The translations under genes were made by a program, and so were the position numbers. Below, in pieces: positions 1 to 6,141 of a DNA stretch of 6,646 nucleotides (position 1 is its first letter; every line of letters begins with the position of its first letter). The stretch covers positions 1 to 6,646 of the forward strand of contig DITO01000216.1 in NCBI GenBank assembly GCA_002422065.1. The letters run 5' to 3'. The notes beneath the pieces were generated by a model. The model saw nothing but the letters and a program-made list of their open reading frames with translations. It made no database searches and was not told the DNA's origin. Source of the stretch: Erysipelotrichaceae bacterium UBA6182. GTDB taxonomy: Bacteria > Bacillota_I > Bacilli_A > Erysipelotrichales > Erysipelotrichaceae.

Positions 1-20
1 ACAACTTTGTCGACAGTCTG

Positions 21-50
21 AAACCATGACACAAGTCATGGTTTTAGCTT
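21..50 (+). terminator. Rho-independent terminator of an upstream plus-strand unit
   Basis: A perfect 10-bp stem (AAACCATGAC at 21-30, GTCATGGTTT at 35-44) closes a four-base ACAA loop and runs into a T-rich tail (TTTTAGCTTTTATAG). The T-rich side lies on the plus strand, so it most likely ends a gene left of the window. In the minus direction the stem is followed by CAGACTGTCG with no T run, so it would be at best a weak terminator for the alcohol dehydrogenase transcript arriving from 185. The 5' arm follows TTTGTCGACAGTCTG. No coding tail can be assigned in positions 1-20 because all three frames are short. Confidence 0.75.
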
Positions 51-184
51 TTATAGAGATTTACGAATAGAATACTAAATACAGTTTTAAACAGTTGGTT
101 AATGCTAACAATCACTAGAAAATCATAATTCTAAACGATTAAGAAACAACTCCATTTATCTGTTTAACTTGATAATTATATCAT

Positions 185-1345
185 CTACAAACATTGGTTT
201 AAGATCATCATTACATCATTTTCATCAAGTGGGAATAAGTGTTGAGTTAATCTTCCAAGTGCTACTGCTGACTTTGCCATGACTTCAAAATGAGTTGAAT
301 CAATATTCACTTCACGTAGTGTCAATGGAGCATTTAAAGATTTAAAGAATTCAATCGTTCTATCAATCGATTCATAAGCAATGGTAGAATCATCTTTACT
401 TGAATCAATACCCCATACATTTACACCATATCGAACAAAAATAGGCATCATTTCATCTTCAAGTATAAATCCTAACCATACAGGAATTAAAATCCCTAAT
501 CCTAAACCATGAGTTAAGTCATAATATGCAGATAGCTCATGTTCAATCGCATGGACAGCCCATGGACCAGGTTTTCCAACTCCTGTTAATCCATTAAGTG
601 CTAAGGTTGAAGCCCATGCTAGATTGGCACGTGCTTGATAATTAGTAGGTTCTTTTAATGCGATAGGTGCATATTTAATCACTGCTTTCATCACTGATTC
701 ACTAATAGCATCTTGCATGAATGTATCATTATCTGCTTTAAAATAGTTCTCAATAGCATGAGAGAAGGCATCAATCGCTCCTGCTGCTGTTTGATTTGCG
801 GGAAGCGTCATCATATAAGTAGGATCAATAATAGATGCGAAAGGAAGTGAGTTTTGTCCTCCAGTCCCTTTCTTAATGTTAAGTTGTGTATTGGTGATCA
901 CTGAACCACGATTCATTTCAGAACCTGTTCCTGAAAGAGTGAGCACAGTCACTAATGGTGTAACGTCTTGAATCTTTGAAGCATCCACTACAAGATCCCA
1001 AATTGGACCATCATAATGTGCACCTGCCCCCATAACTTTAGCAGCATCAATCACACTCCCTCCACCAACAGCGAGGATAACATCAATGTGATGTTGTTTA
1101 CATAAGTCTGCTCCTCTTTGAACAGTGGTGTGATGAGGGTTAGGTTCAACCCCTTCGCATTCTATAATATTGAAGTCACTAAGCAGTGTTTGAATGGTTT
1201 CATATAAACCTGTTCTCTTAATTGAACCACCGCCATAGACTAGGAGCACATTCTTTCCAAACGGTGTTAGTAATCCAGGTAACTTTTTAATTTGATCTTT
1301 TCCAAAATATATCTTTGTTGCATTGTCGAATACAAAATTATCCAT
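185..1345 (-). CDS. Iron-containing alcohol dehydrogenase, YqhD/butanol dehydrogenase-like
   Basis: This 386-residue group III (iron-type) dehydrogenase matches the usual length of the YqhD/BDH/YugJ branch. It should reversibly reduce aldehydes to alcohols with NAD(P)H in the cytoplasm. The N-terminal Rossmann-like half has GGGS at 38-41 and the family signature GGGSxxDxAK at 94-103; TLSGTGSE follows at 136-143. The C-terminal helical half has D192, H196, H265 and H279, which match the metal ligands D194/H198/H267/H281 of E. coli YqhD with identical spacing. The start at 1345 (MDNFVF) is chosen over an ATG 14 codons upstream because family members begin this way and the likely -10 element overlaps that upstream ATG. 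Its ribosome-binding site is weak (GAG, 6 nt from ATG). The gene is monocistronic and divergent from the lipoprotein gene. Family assignment is firm. The real substrate and NADH versus NADPH use cannot be read from sequence, and butanol, propanediol or detoxifying aldehyde reduction are all possible. Confidence 0.95.
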   Translation of the reverse strand: MDNFVFDNATKIYFGKDQIKKLPGLLTPFGKNVLLVYGGGSIKRTGLYETIQTLLSDFNIIECEGVEPNPHHTTVQRGADLCKQHHIDVILAVGGGSVIDAAKVMGAGAHYDGPIWDLVVDASKIQDVTPLVTVLTLSGTGSEMNRGSVITNTQLNIKKGTGGQNSLPFASIIDPTYMMTLPANQTAAGAIDAFSHAIENYFKADNDTFMQDAISESVMKAVIKYAPIALKEPTNYQARANLAWASTLALNGLTGVGKPGPWAVHAIEHELSAYYDLTHGLGLGILIPVWLGFILEDEMMPIFVRYGVNVWGIDSSKDDSTIAYESIDRTIEFFKSLNAPLTLREVNIDSTHFEVMAKSAVALGRLTQHLFPLDENDVMMILNQCL

Positions 1346-1385
1346 GATGATCTCGCTTTCTTTTATTGTTAAATTAGTCAAATAC

Positions 1386-1394
1386 ATCTTACCA
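1386..1394 (-). promoter_or_regulatory. Candidate extended -10 promoter for the alcohol dehydrogenase
   Basis: Read on the minus strand this is TGG-TAAGAT, an extended -10 (TGn) with four of six matches to TATAAT. There is no good -35 at 17 bp. Transcription would begin near 1379, downstream of the ATG at 1385-1387. That supports translation from 1345, with a leader of about 35 nt. Confidence 0.4.
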
Positions 1395-1414
1395 CAAATA
1401 AATCATGACATTCA

Positions 1415-1443
1415 TTGACAAAGCATGGTGACTTCTCTAAACT
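1415..1443 (+). promoter_or_regulatory. Sigma-A-type promoter for the 356-aa lipoprotein gene
   Basis: A perfect TTGACA -35 (1415-1420) is followed by exactly 17 bp and TAAACT (1438-1443), which matches four of six bases of the -10 consensus. The predicted start near 1450 leaves a 15-nt leader that consists almost entirely of the ribosome-binding site. A second TGACA lies 10 bp upstream of the one in the -35 (1406-1410 and 1416-1420), so the -35 is half of a direct repeat on one helical face. Confidence 0.7.
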
Positions 1444-1464
1444 AAACTTATAAGAGGTGATTAA

Positions 1465-2535
1465 ATGATGAAAATCTTAATCTTACTTTCATTTATATTC
1501 CTAAATGCATGCACTCCTTCTGCGCCTTATGTGCCACCTGTATCAAATGACTTAAGTCTTGCGGAAGTTACATTTATTAAAGTCGATTATCAAACTGCTT
1601 TTGAACAATGGCAATCACGAGACCTTATAATTTCTGAGGGTGTCAACCTAGTAAGATCATTATCTACAAGTCCGCTTAAAGTAAGTGATGTTGATATTAA
1701 TCTGTCATTATGGCTTGTATTGCATAGTGATTTGAATAGTTATCAAGTTGCGAGAACTACCGATAATTTATACATAAAAGATGTGAATGCTAATCAATGG
1801 TATGTTAGTAATAATACTTCTTTTGATATTATATTTGGGTGGGTTTATCCTGATTATCGGTTAAAACTTGATCGTTATGAAGATTTATCAATTAAAGGTG
1901 CAGTGAGTGATGAGTATAAATCACTATTACTTAATGATGATTTAAATAGTGTTATATCAACCATATTAAATGACACAACATGGGCACCCCATCTTGAAAA
2001 GTTTGTTGAAACGTTGTGGTATGACGCTATTATCACCATGGTTAATGGAGATACCTTGTTTTTACTTGAAGATGAATTAGGTTCTCTACTGTGGATAATA
2101 TCTCCAAATGAAAAATCTCATGGTTATGTTTTAGAAGGTTCTGTAATATCTAAACTTATTACTGAAATGACTCCATCATTTTTAATGCAGTATTTTAATT
2201 TTATGCTCATTGAAGCAGAACTTACTCCTGAAGATTATGAAGAAGATGGTTTAAGAGTTGAACTTGATGAAATCATTTCAAATGAACTGCTTGAAAATAC
2301 AAGAAGAGATGAATGGATAATTGCAACAGATATCCCTGCAGCTGGATTTTTAGTCGATCTAATTCTTAGTGATGAAGTTTTCTCCTATGTTTTTGCCCCA
2401 TGGCAAGAAAATGACTTAGTCATGGTTAGAAATAACATTCTACAAACTAATGACTACTATTTTGCACCTTTAGGATTAGGTAAAGATTTAAGGACGCGTA
2501 TAGAAACCTATCTTGATCTTACTCCAAACCCATAA
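1465..2535 (+). CDS. Predicted surface lipoprotein of unknown function
   Basis: I do not recognise a family for this 356-residue protein. It starts with a short charged n-region (MMK), a hydrophobic core ILILLSFIFL and a lipobox LNAC, so Cys16 should be lipidated after signal peptidase II cleavage and the rest should sit on the outer face of the membrane. Cys16 is the only cysteine in the protein, which fits. A proline-rich linker (SAPYVPP, 19-25) leads into a mixed alpha/beta-looking body with nine tryptophans and an acidic stretch around 254-283. No second membrane segment, coiled coil or catalytic motif stands out. The ribosome-binding site AGAGGTGAT lies 7 nt (measured from AGAGG) before the first of two adjacent ATGs; either could be used. 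It has its own promoter and terminator, so it is monocistronic. A solute-binding role is possible but nothing specific supports it. Confidence 0.85.
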   Translation: MMKILILLSFIFLNACTPSAPYVPPVSNDLSLAEVTFIKVDYQTAFEQWQSRDLIISEGVNLVRSLSTSPLKVSDVDINLSLWLVLHSDLNSYQVARTTDNLYIKDVNANQWYVSNNTSFDIIFGWVYPDYRLKLDRYEDLSIKGAVSDEYKSLLLNDDLNSVISTILNDTTWAPHLEKFVETLWYDAIITMVNGDTLFLLEDELGSLLWIISPNEKSHGYVLEGSVISKLITEMTPSFLMQYFNFMLIEAELTPEDYEEDGLRVELDEIISNELLENTRRDEWIIATDIPAAGFLVDLILSDEVFSYVFAPWQENDLVMVRNNILQTNDYYFAPLGLGKDLRTRIETYLDLTPNP

Positions 2536-2547
2536 AATAACTTAATT

Positions 2548-2573
2548 AAGAGTCAATTTAGTGACTCTTTTAT
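2548..2573 (+). terminator. Terminator after the 356-aa lipoprotein gene
   Basis: An 8-bp stem (AAGAGTCA at 2548-2555, TGACTCTT at 2562-2569) with a six-base loop runs into TTTATTT. It lies 12 bp after the lipoprotein stop codon and just before the promoter of the next gene, so it separates the two units. Confidence 0.75.
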
Positions 2574-2602
2574 TTGATTCTTCTTTTTAATTATGTTAAA
2601 GT
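2574..2602 (+). promoter_or_regulatory. Promoter of the HD-hydrolase and malic enzyme unit
   Basis: TTGATT (2574-2579, four of six to TTGACA) is spaced exactly 17 bp from TAAAGT (2597-2602, four of six), which is preceded by TGT (2594-2596) to give an extended -10. The predicted start is near 2609. The promoter covers the ATG at 2593, so that ATG cannot serve this transcript. It begins right after the preceding terminator. Confidence 0.6.
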
Positions 2603-2613
2603 GTTTCGCATGT

Positions 2614-2618
2614 GAGGT
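2614..2618 (+). promoter_or_regulatory. Ribosome-binding site deciding the HD-protein start
   Basis: GAGGT stands here, with GAGG 8 nt before the ATG at 2626. No purine-rich site precedes the in-frame ATG at 2593, where the upstream sequence is pyrimidine-rich (TTCTTCTTTTT). This fixes the start at 2626. Confidence 0.75.
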
Positions 2619-2625
2619 TTTAAAA

Positions 2626-3147
2626 ATGTCCCTATTTCATGCTCATCCTTTATTTCAAACATTTCTTGAGGAAAATGATGCAATTATTCGCACAGATACC
2701 TTCCAAGAGCTCCATAAATATCACCAACATCTTCACACTTCACGTTTCGACCATAGTCTAAATGTGGCTTTTTTAGTTTTTTTAAAGACTAGAAATACTC
2801 CGATGTATAAAGATGCTATGATTGGTGCCTTGTGCCATGATTTGTTTATATATAATCACTATGAAACATGTGAGTCTAAGTGGAAACATTTATTTGAACA
2901 TCCTAAAGCTGCACTTAACACAACTAAAACAGTATTCGAACTTTCACCAATGAGTGAAAACATGATTTTATCTCACATGTGGCCTTTATCAACAATAAGA
3001 CCACGGTCTAAGAGTGCTTGGTGGTTAGTGACCATGGATAAGATTGCTTCACTCTATGAAATATATACCCAATTAACAGCACGATCATACCAATTTAAAC
3101 CTCTTTTAATAATATTTGGTGTTTCACTTCTAATCCATCAGTTATAA
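2626..3147 (+). CDS. Small HD-domain metal-dependent phosphohydrolase
   Basis: This 173-residue protein is a single HD domain of the short type common in Firmicutes. Conserved positions appear in order: H43 (FDHS), H71-D72 (CHDLF), H88, H92 (EHP), H117 in SHMWPLS, and D138 (TMDK). The H...HD...D set needed for metal binding is complete, and the HMWPL block is typical of this subgroup. HD proteins hydrolyse phosphate esters, often of nucleotides or second messengers, but the substrate of this subgroup is not known to me. The last 15 or so residues hold a short hydrophobic run (LLIIFGVSLLI, 160-170). This is too short to be a confident membrane anchor and lies beyond the usual end of the domain. 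The gene opens the transcription unit, and malic enzyme starts 19 bp after its stop, so the two are probably co-transcribed. That pairing does not by itself tell its job. Confidence 0.85.
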   Translation: MSLFHAHPLFQTFLEENDAIIRTDTFQELHKYHQHLHTSRFDHSLNVAFLVFLKTRNTPMYKDAMIGALCHDLFIYNHYETCESKWKHLFEHPKAALNTTKTVFELSPMSENMILSHMWPLSTIRPRSKSAWWLVTMDKIASLYEIYTQLTARSYQFKPLLIIFGVSLLIHQL

Positions 3148-3148
3148 T
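3143..3148 (+). promoter_or_regulatory. Possible secondary -10 element before malic enzyme
   Basis: A perfect TATAAT overlaps the stop codon of the HD gene. The best -35 partner at 16 bp is GTTTCA (three of six), and transcription would start near 3155, immediately before the ribosome-binding site AGAGG (3156-3160). It could add an independent input to malic enzyme, or it could be chance in AT-rich sequence. Confidence 0.3.
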
Positions 3149-3166
3149 AGTTAATAGAGGTAATCA

Positions 3167-4324
3167 ATGAAAAACACTTTATTAAAACACAAACAATGGC
3201 GTGGAAAAATTATAACAAAAGTTGTTCCTTTACTTAAAACAAAAGAACATCTCTCCATTGCCTATTCCCCAGGAGTTGCAGATCCCGTTTTAGAAATTGC
3301 GAGAGATAAGTCACTAGCCTATGATTACACATGGAAGGGCCATACGATTGCAGTCGTGAGTGATGGGTCTGCTATTTTAGGTTTAGGTAATTTAGGGGCT
3401 GAAGCGTCACTTCCAGTGATGGAAGGGAAAGCTGCATTATTTAAAGTGTTTGGGGGAGTTGATGCAATTCCTATTGTTTTAGACACTCAAGATACTGAAG
3501 AAATAATTAAAATAGTAAAAGCAATTGCTCCAGGATTTGGAGGAATTAATCTTGAAGATATCTCTGCACCACGATGTGTAGAAATAGAGCGAAGACTGCA
3601 AGCAGAACTTGATATCCCAGTATTTCATGATGATCAGCATGGTACCGCAATTGTGGTATGTGCAGCACTTATTAATGGATGTCGTTTAAGTGGTAAAAAA
3701 TTAAGCGATCTTAAAGTTGTGGTGAATGGTGCAGGAGCAGCAGGAAGTTCAATTATTAAGATGATTCATAGCTTAGGTGTTAATGAAATTCAAGCATTCA
3801 AACGTGATGGTATCATCCATAACAGTAAACTCGGTAAATATGACTTCTTAACAAAAGAACTATGTGAAATTGTTAATCCACAGCAAAAGTTATTATCTTT
3901 AGAAGAAGCCTTTGTTGGAGCTGATGTATTTATTGGAGTATCTGTTGCTGATTGCGTAACTGAATCTATGGTTACTTCAATGAACAAAGATGCAATGGTA
4001 TTTGCTCTAGCAAACCCAAATCCTGAAATACCTTATGATTTAGCTAAAAAAGCTGGTGCACGTATGGTAGGAACAGGACGCAGTGACTATCCTAACCAAA
4101 TTAATAATGTTCTAGCATTCCCAGGTTTATTCAAAGGAGCACTCAATGTTCGTGCGAAAGCAATCACTGAATCAATGAAAATTGCAGCAGCACAAGGGAT
4201 TGCATCATGTATTAGTGATGATGAGTTAACTGATGAGTATCTAGTACCTTCTCCATTTGATCCACGAGTAGCACTTGCGGTAGCACGTGCTGTGGAAGAT
4301 GAAGTCAACAATATTAAAAAGTAA
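3167..4324 (+). CDS. Malic enzyme, oxaloacetate-decarboxylating malate dehydrogenase
   Basis: This 385-residue enzyme is the short bacterial form without a phosphotransacetylase-like C-terminal domain. It converts malate to pyruvate and CO2 while reducing NAD(P)+ in the cytoplasm. Signatures in order are AYSPGV (32-37), VVSDGSAILGLGNLG (63-77), EGK with the likely catalytic K88, NLEDI (128-132) and FHDDQHGT (153-160), which supply the Mg/Mn ligands. The Rossmann motif GAGAAG is at 188-193, followed by ALANPNPEI (280-288) and GRSDYPNQINNVLAFPG (304-320). No key catalytic motif is missing. At the end of the second Rossmann strand, where relatives usually have Asp (D-R-K-G), this protein has K212-R-D-G, which may shift cofactor choice toward NADP. 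The start has AGAGG 6 nt upstream. It is the second gene after the HD hydrolase and ends at a strong two-way terminator. It likely feeds pyruvate and reducing power when malate is imported. maeE/maeA/ytsJ-type names cannot be separated from sequence alone. Confidence 0.96.
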   Translation: MKNTLLKHKQWRGKIITKVVPLLKTKEHLSIAYSPGVADPVLEIARDKSLAYDYTWKGHTIAVVSDGSAILGLGNLGAEASLPVMEGKAALFKVFGGVDAIPIVLDTQDTEEIIKIVKAIAPGFGGINLEDISAPRCVEIERRLQAELDIPVFHDDQHGTAIVVCAALINGCRLSGKKLSDLKVVVNGAGAAGSSIIKMIHSLGVNEIQAFKRDGIIHNSKLGKYDFLTKELCEIVNPQQKLLSLEEAFVGADVFIGVSVADCVTESMVTSMNKDAMVFALANPNPEIPYDLAKKAGARMVGTGRSDYPNQINNVLAFPGLFKGALNVRAKAITESMKIAAAQGIASCISDDELTDEYLVPSPFDPRVALAVARAVEDEVNNIKK

Positions 4325-4335
4325 TTAAACAACAT

Positions 4336-4372
4336 AAAAACTGATAAGCATAATTAATGCCTATCAGTTTTT
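4336..4372. terminator. Bidirectional terminator between malic enzyme and SDR genes
   Basis: The arms at 4336-4351 and 4357-4372 pair at 15 of 16 positions (one A-C mismatch) around an AATTA loop. The plus strand leaves through TTTTTTATTTG and the minus strand through TTTTTATG, so it can stop both converging transcripts. It begins 12 bp after the malic enzyme stop and ends 23 bp before the SDR stop. Confidence 0.9.
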
Positions 4373-4394
4373 TATTTGTTCTATATTCAATTAA

Positions 4395-5303
4395 TCAATT
4401 TTCTAAGAAGTTTAAGTGACATTGTTGATTACTTAAGTCCCACAGTCCTTTTTGTAAATAAACATCATGAGCCAATATACTCATCTTAGTATTTGTAGTG
4501 ACTTCATTCTTTTTCATAGACTGAGGGCCATAAAACAAGTCAGGTTTTGAATTAGGGTCTAGACTAGCTACAATTAATGAATATGATCCTTGTTTTGCAC
4601 TAGCCGCAAAGAATCCAAATATTGGTTTTATTATTCTCATCCATGAAGCTGTTTCCACTTTATCAAAGAGAGAAGTCATTGCAACTCCAGGATGAGCACT
4701 TAATGCCATTATTTCACGAACATCATTTTTTAACCGTTGATTTAATTCATGAGTGAAGAGTAAGTTTGCTAGTTTACTTTGTGCATATGCTTTAAAAGAT
4801 TGATATGGACGTTTCGAATAGTGTGGATCATTCAAATCAAGTGTGCCTTGCATGTGTGCCATGGATGAGACATTCACAATTCTAGCCTTATGATTAAGGT
4901 GATTAAATAGAAGGGAAGTAAGTCTAAAATGGCCTAAGTGGTTAACCCCAAACTGAGACTCATAATGGTCAATAGTCAATTCAAAAGGCACTGCCATAAT
5001 TCCAGCGTTATTTAAAAGAATATCAATGGGAGGGAATGACTCAATTACCTTTGAAGCAAATATCTCAATGCTTTTTGAATTAGAAAGATCACATTCTAAA
5101 AAATGAATTGATGCGGTAGGAACAAGGTTCAAGATCCTTGATTTAGCTTGTTCACCACGCTTTAATGAGCGAACACCTCCAATGACGGTTGCACCTTTTG
5201 ATGCAAAGAAAAGAGCTGATTCATAACCTAAACCGGCATTAGCACCTGTAATGAGAATGACTTTGTTTTTCAAATCAATCGATTCATATTCAGTAAACTT
5301 CAT
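4395..5303 (-). CDS. Short-chain dehydrogenase/reductase, retinol dehydrogenase-like
   Basis: This 302-residue protein is a classical SDR with a long C-terminal part, like the retinol-dehydrogenase/WW-domain-oxidoreductase-like group. It should be an NAD(P)H-dependent carbonyl reductase or alcohol dehydrogenase in the cytoplasm. Motifs in order: TGANAGLG (19-26) for the dinucleotide; R45 after the second strand, which favours NADP(H); CDL (71-73); NNAG (98-101); N121; catalytic S147 (VSS); Y173 and K177 (YAQSK); HPGV (204-207). The catalytic Asn-Ser-Tyr-Lys set is complete. Start 5303 is chosen because GGAGG lies 6 nt upstream and the motif spacing is normal; an in-frame ATG 22 codons further up would overlap the divergent nitroreductase start. 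A weak promoter candidate on the minus strand is TTTACA (5342-5347) with TAACAC 18 bp away. It ends in TGA. The physiological substrate is unknown, and the bacterial members of this group are mostly uncharacterised. Confidence 0.93.
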   Translation of the reverse strand: MKFTEYESIDLKNKVILITGANAGLGYESALFFASKGATVIGGVRSLKRGEQAKSRILNLVPTASIHFLECDLSNSKSIEIFASKVIESFPPIDILLNNAGIMAVPFELTIDHYESQFGVNHLGHFRLTSLLFNHLNHKARIVNVSSMAHMQGTLDLNDPHYSKRPYQSFKAYAQSKLANLLFTHELNQRLKNDVREIMALSAHPGVAMTSLFDKVETASWMRIIKPIFGFFAASAKQGSYSLIVASLDPNSKPDLFYGPQSMKKNEVTTNTKMSILAHDVYLQKGLWDLSNQQCHLNFLEN

Positions 5304-5327
5304 AAAATACCTCCAGTGTGTTACGAT
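5299..5327 (+). promoter_or_regulatory. Candidate promoter of the nitroreductase gene
   Basis: TTCATA (5299-5304, four of six) is 17 bp from TACGAT (5322-5327, four of six), which is preceded by TGT as an extended -10. The -35 covers the start codon of the divergent SDR gene. GATAAT at 5325-5330 is an alternative -10 but lacks a -35. ATTG-CATT-CAAT (5329-5340), a short inverted repeat, sits at the predicted transcription start. Confidence 0.35.
5310..5314 (-). promoter_or_regulatory. Ribosome-binding site deciding the SDR start
   Basis: The minus strand reads GGAGG here, 6 nt before the ATG at 5303. This consensus site selects 5303 over the in-frame ATG at 5369, which has no comparable site and would overlap the neighbouring gene. 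Confidence 0.85.
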
Positions 5328-5358
5328 AATTGCATTCAATATGTAAAAGGAGTTTACC

Positions 5359-6114
5359 ATGAATAGCACAATACAAACCTTATTAAACCATAAAACGATA
5401 CGTTCGTATCAATCAACGCCTATTTCGAATGAAATTCTTAGTACGCTGTTAGAGGTTGCTTCTAGAACAGCGACTTCTAGTGGTATGCAACAGGCTTCAA
5501 TCATTCATGTTAAGAATCAAGAGAAGAAAGACATTATTGCAAAAGTTTGCAAACAAGACTATGTTGCGAAAGCTCCTATTCTGTTTATTTTTGTGGTTGA
5601 CCAGCATCGTAATCATCATATCGCACTAGAAGTGTCACAAAAAGCAGAACAAACTTATGATGTTGATCGTTTTTTTCAAGGATTCACTGATGCAAGTTTA
5701 ATGGCTCAAAGTGTTGTGACTGCTGCAGAATCGCTTGGTTTAGGCACAACCTATTTAGGTGCGATTCATAATGATGATGAAACGGTAATTAAGACATTGA
5801 ATTTACCTAAACTTACCTATCCAGTGGTAGGTCTTCTTATTGGATATGCTGATGTACAGCCAACACTAAAACCACGACTTGATGTTTCAATGCGTGTTTT
5901 TGAGGATGAATATGTTTCTCACAAAGAATATATGCCTCATATTAAGTCACTAGATGAAGCGATGATGAGTTATGTTGATACAAGAAATCCTGGTAAAACA
6001 ATGCCTCCTTTTAGTAAACAAGTGAGTGAAAGAATGAATTATGCTAATGCACTGCGTTTAAAAATGGGACAGAATATCATGAAACAAGGTTTTTCTTTTA
6101 ATCTTGACGAATAA
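5359..6114 (+). CDS. NfsA/FRP-type NADPH-dependent flavin nitroreductase
   Basis: This 251-residue protein belongs to the NfsA/FRP branch of the nitroreductase superfamily, whose members are FMN-binding homodimers that use NADPH to reduce flavins, nitroaromatics, quinones or disulfides. The FMN-phosphate segment H11-K-T-I-R15 is near the N-terminus, followed by SSGMQQ (40-45), the QDYVAKAP block (66-73), FFQGFTDASL (105-114), AAESLGLGTTYLGAI (122-136), PVVGLLIGYA (155-164) and LKPRL (170-174), in the order and spacing typical of this branch. The length is typical. The start has AAGGAG 6 nt upstream. It is divergent from the SDR gene across 55 bp, which suggests a shared response to electrophiles or redox stress, though no regulator gene is in the window. 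Flavin reductase versus nitro/azoreductase as the main role cannot be decided from sequence. Confidence 0.95.
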   Translation: MNSTIQTLLNHKTIRSYQSTPISNEILSTLLEVASRTATSSGMQQASIIHVKNQEKKDIIAKVCKQDYVAKAPILFIFVVDQHRNHHIALEVSQKAEQTYDVDRFFQGFTDASLMAQSVVTAAESLGLGTTYLGAIHNDDETVIKTLNLPKLTYPVVGLLIGYADVQPTLKPRLDVSMRVFEDEYVSHKEYMPHIKSLDEAMMSYVDTRNPGKTMPPFSKQVSERMNYANALRLKMGQNIMKQGFSFNLDE

Positions 6115-6141
6115 AAAAACATCTTGATTTCTCAAGATGTT
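6113..6141 (-). terminator. Terminator of the small lipoprotein gene, overlapping its stop
   Basis: A perfect 10-bp stem (AACATCTTGA at 6118-6127, TCAAGATGTT at 6132-6141) has a TTTC loop. On the minus strand it is followed by an uninterrupted run of seven T (complement of 6113-6119), making an ideal intrinsic terminator. Its first base is the last base of the lipoprotein TGA stop. For the plus-strand nitroreductase the hairpin starts a few bases after the stop but lacks a good T run (CACTCGTTTTC), so termination that way may be partial. Confidence 0.88.

Noticed and set aside
170..183. Inverted repeat TGATA-ATTA-TATCA just past the dehydrogenase stop
   Set aside because: The 5-bp all-but-one A/T stem is too weak for a terminator and is not followed by a T run. 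I see nothing else of note in 51-184.
1346..1387. 14-codon N-terminal extension of the alcohol dehydrogenase
   Set aside because: The family starts at MDNF-like sequence, and the upstream ATG overlaps the candidate -10 element.
2593..2625. 11-codon N-terminal extension of the HD protein
   Set aside because: The ATG lies between the -35 and -10 of the promoter and has no ribosome-binding site, whereas GAGGT is well placed for 2626.
3790..3987. Open frame on the minus strand inside the malic enzyme gene
   Set aside because: It lies wholly opposite a well-conserved coding region, has no purine-rich ribosome-binding context that I can see and no recognisable protein features.
4087..4335. Open frame on the minus strand over the 3' end of malic enzyme
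   Set aside because: It is antisense to conserved malic enzyme sequence, its Ser/Ala/Thr-rich composition is typical of a shadow frame, and its start lies next to the shared terminator.
5304..5369. 22-codon N-terminal extension of the SDR
   Set aside because: It would overlap the divergent nitroreductase start, and a consensus GGAGG selects 5303.
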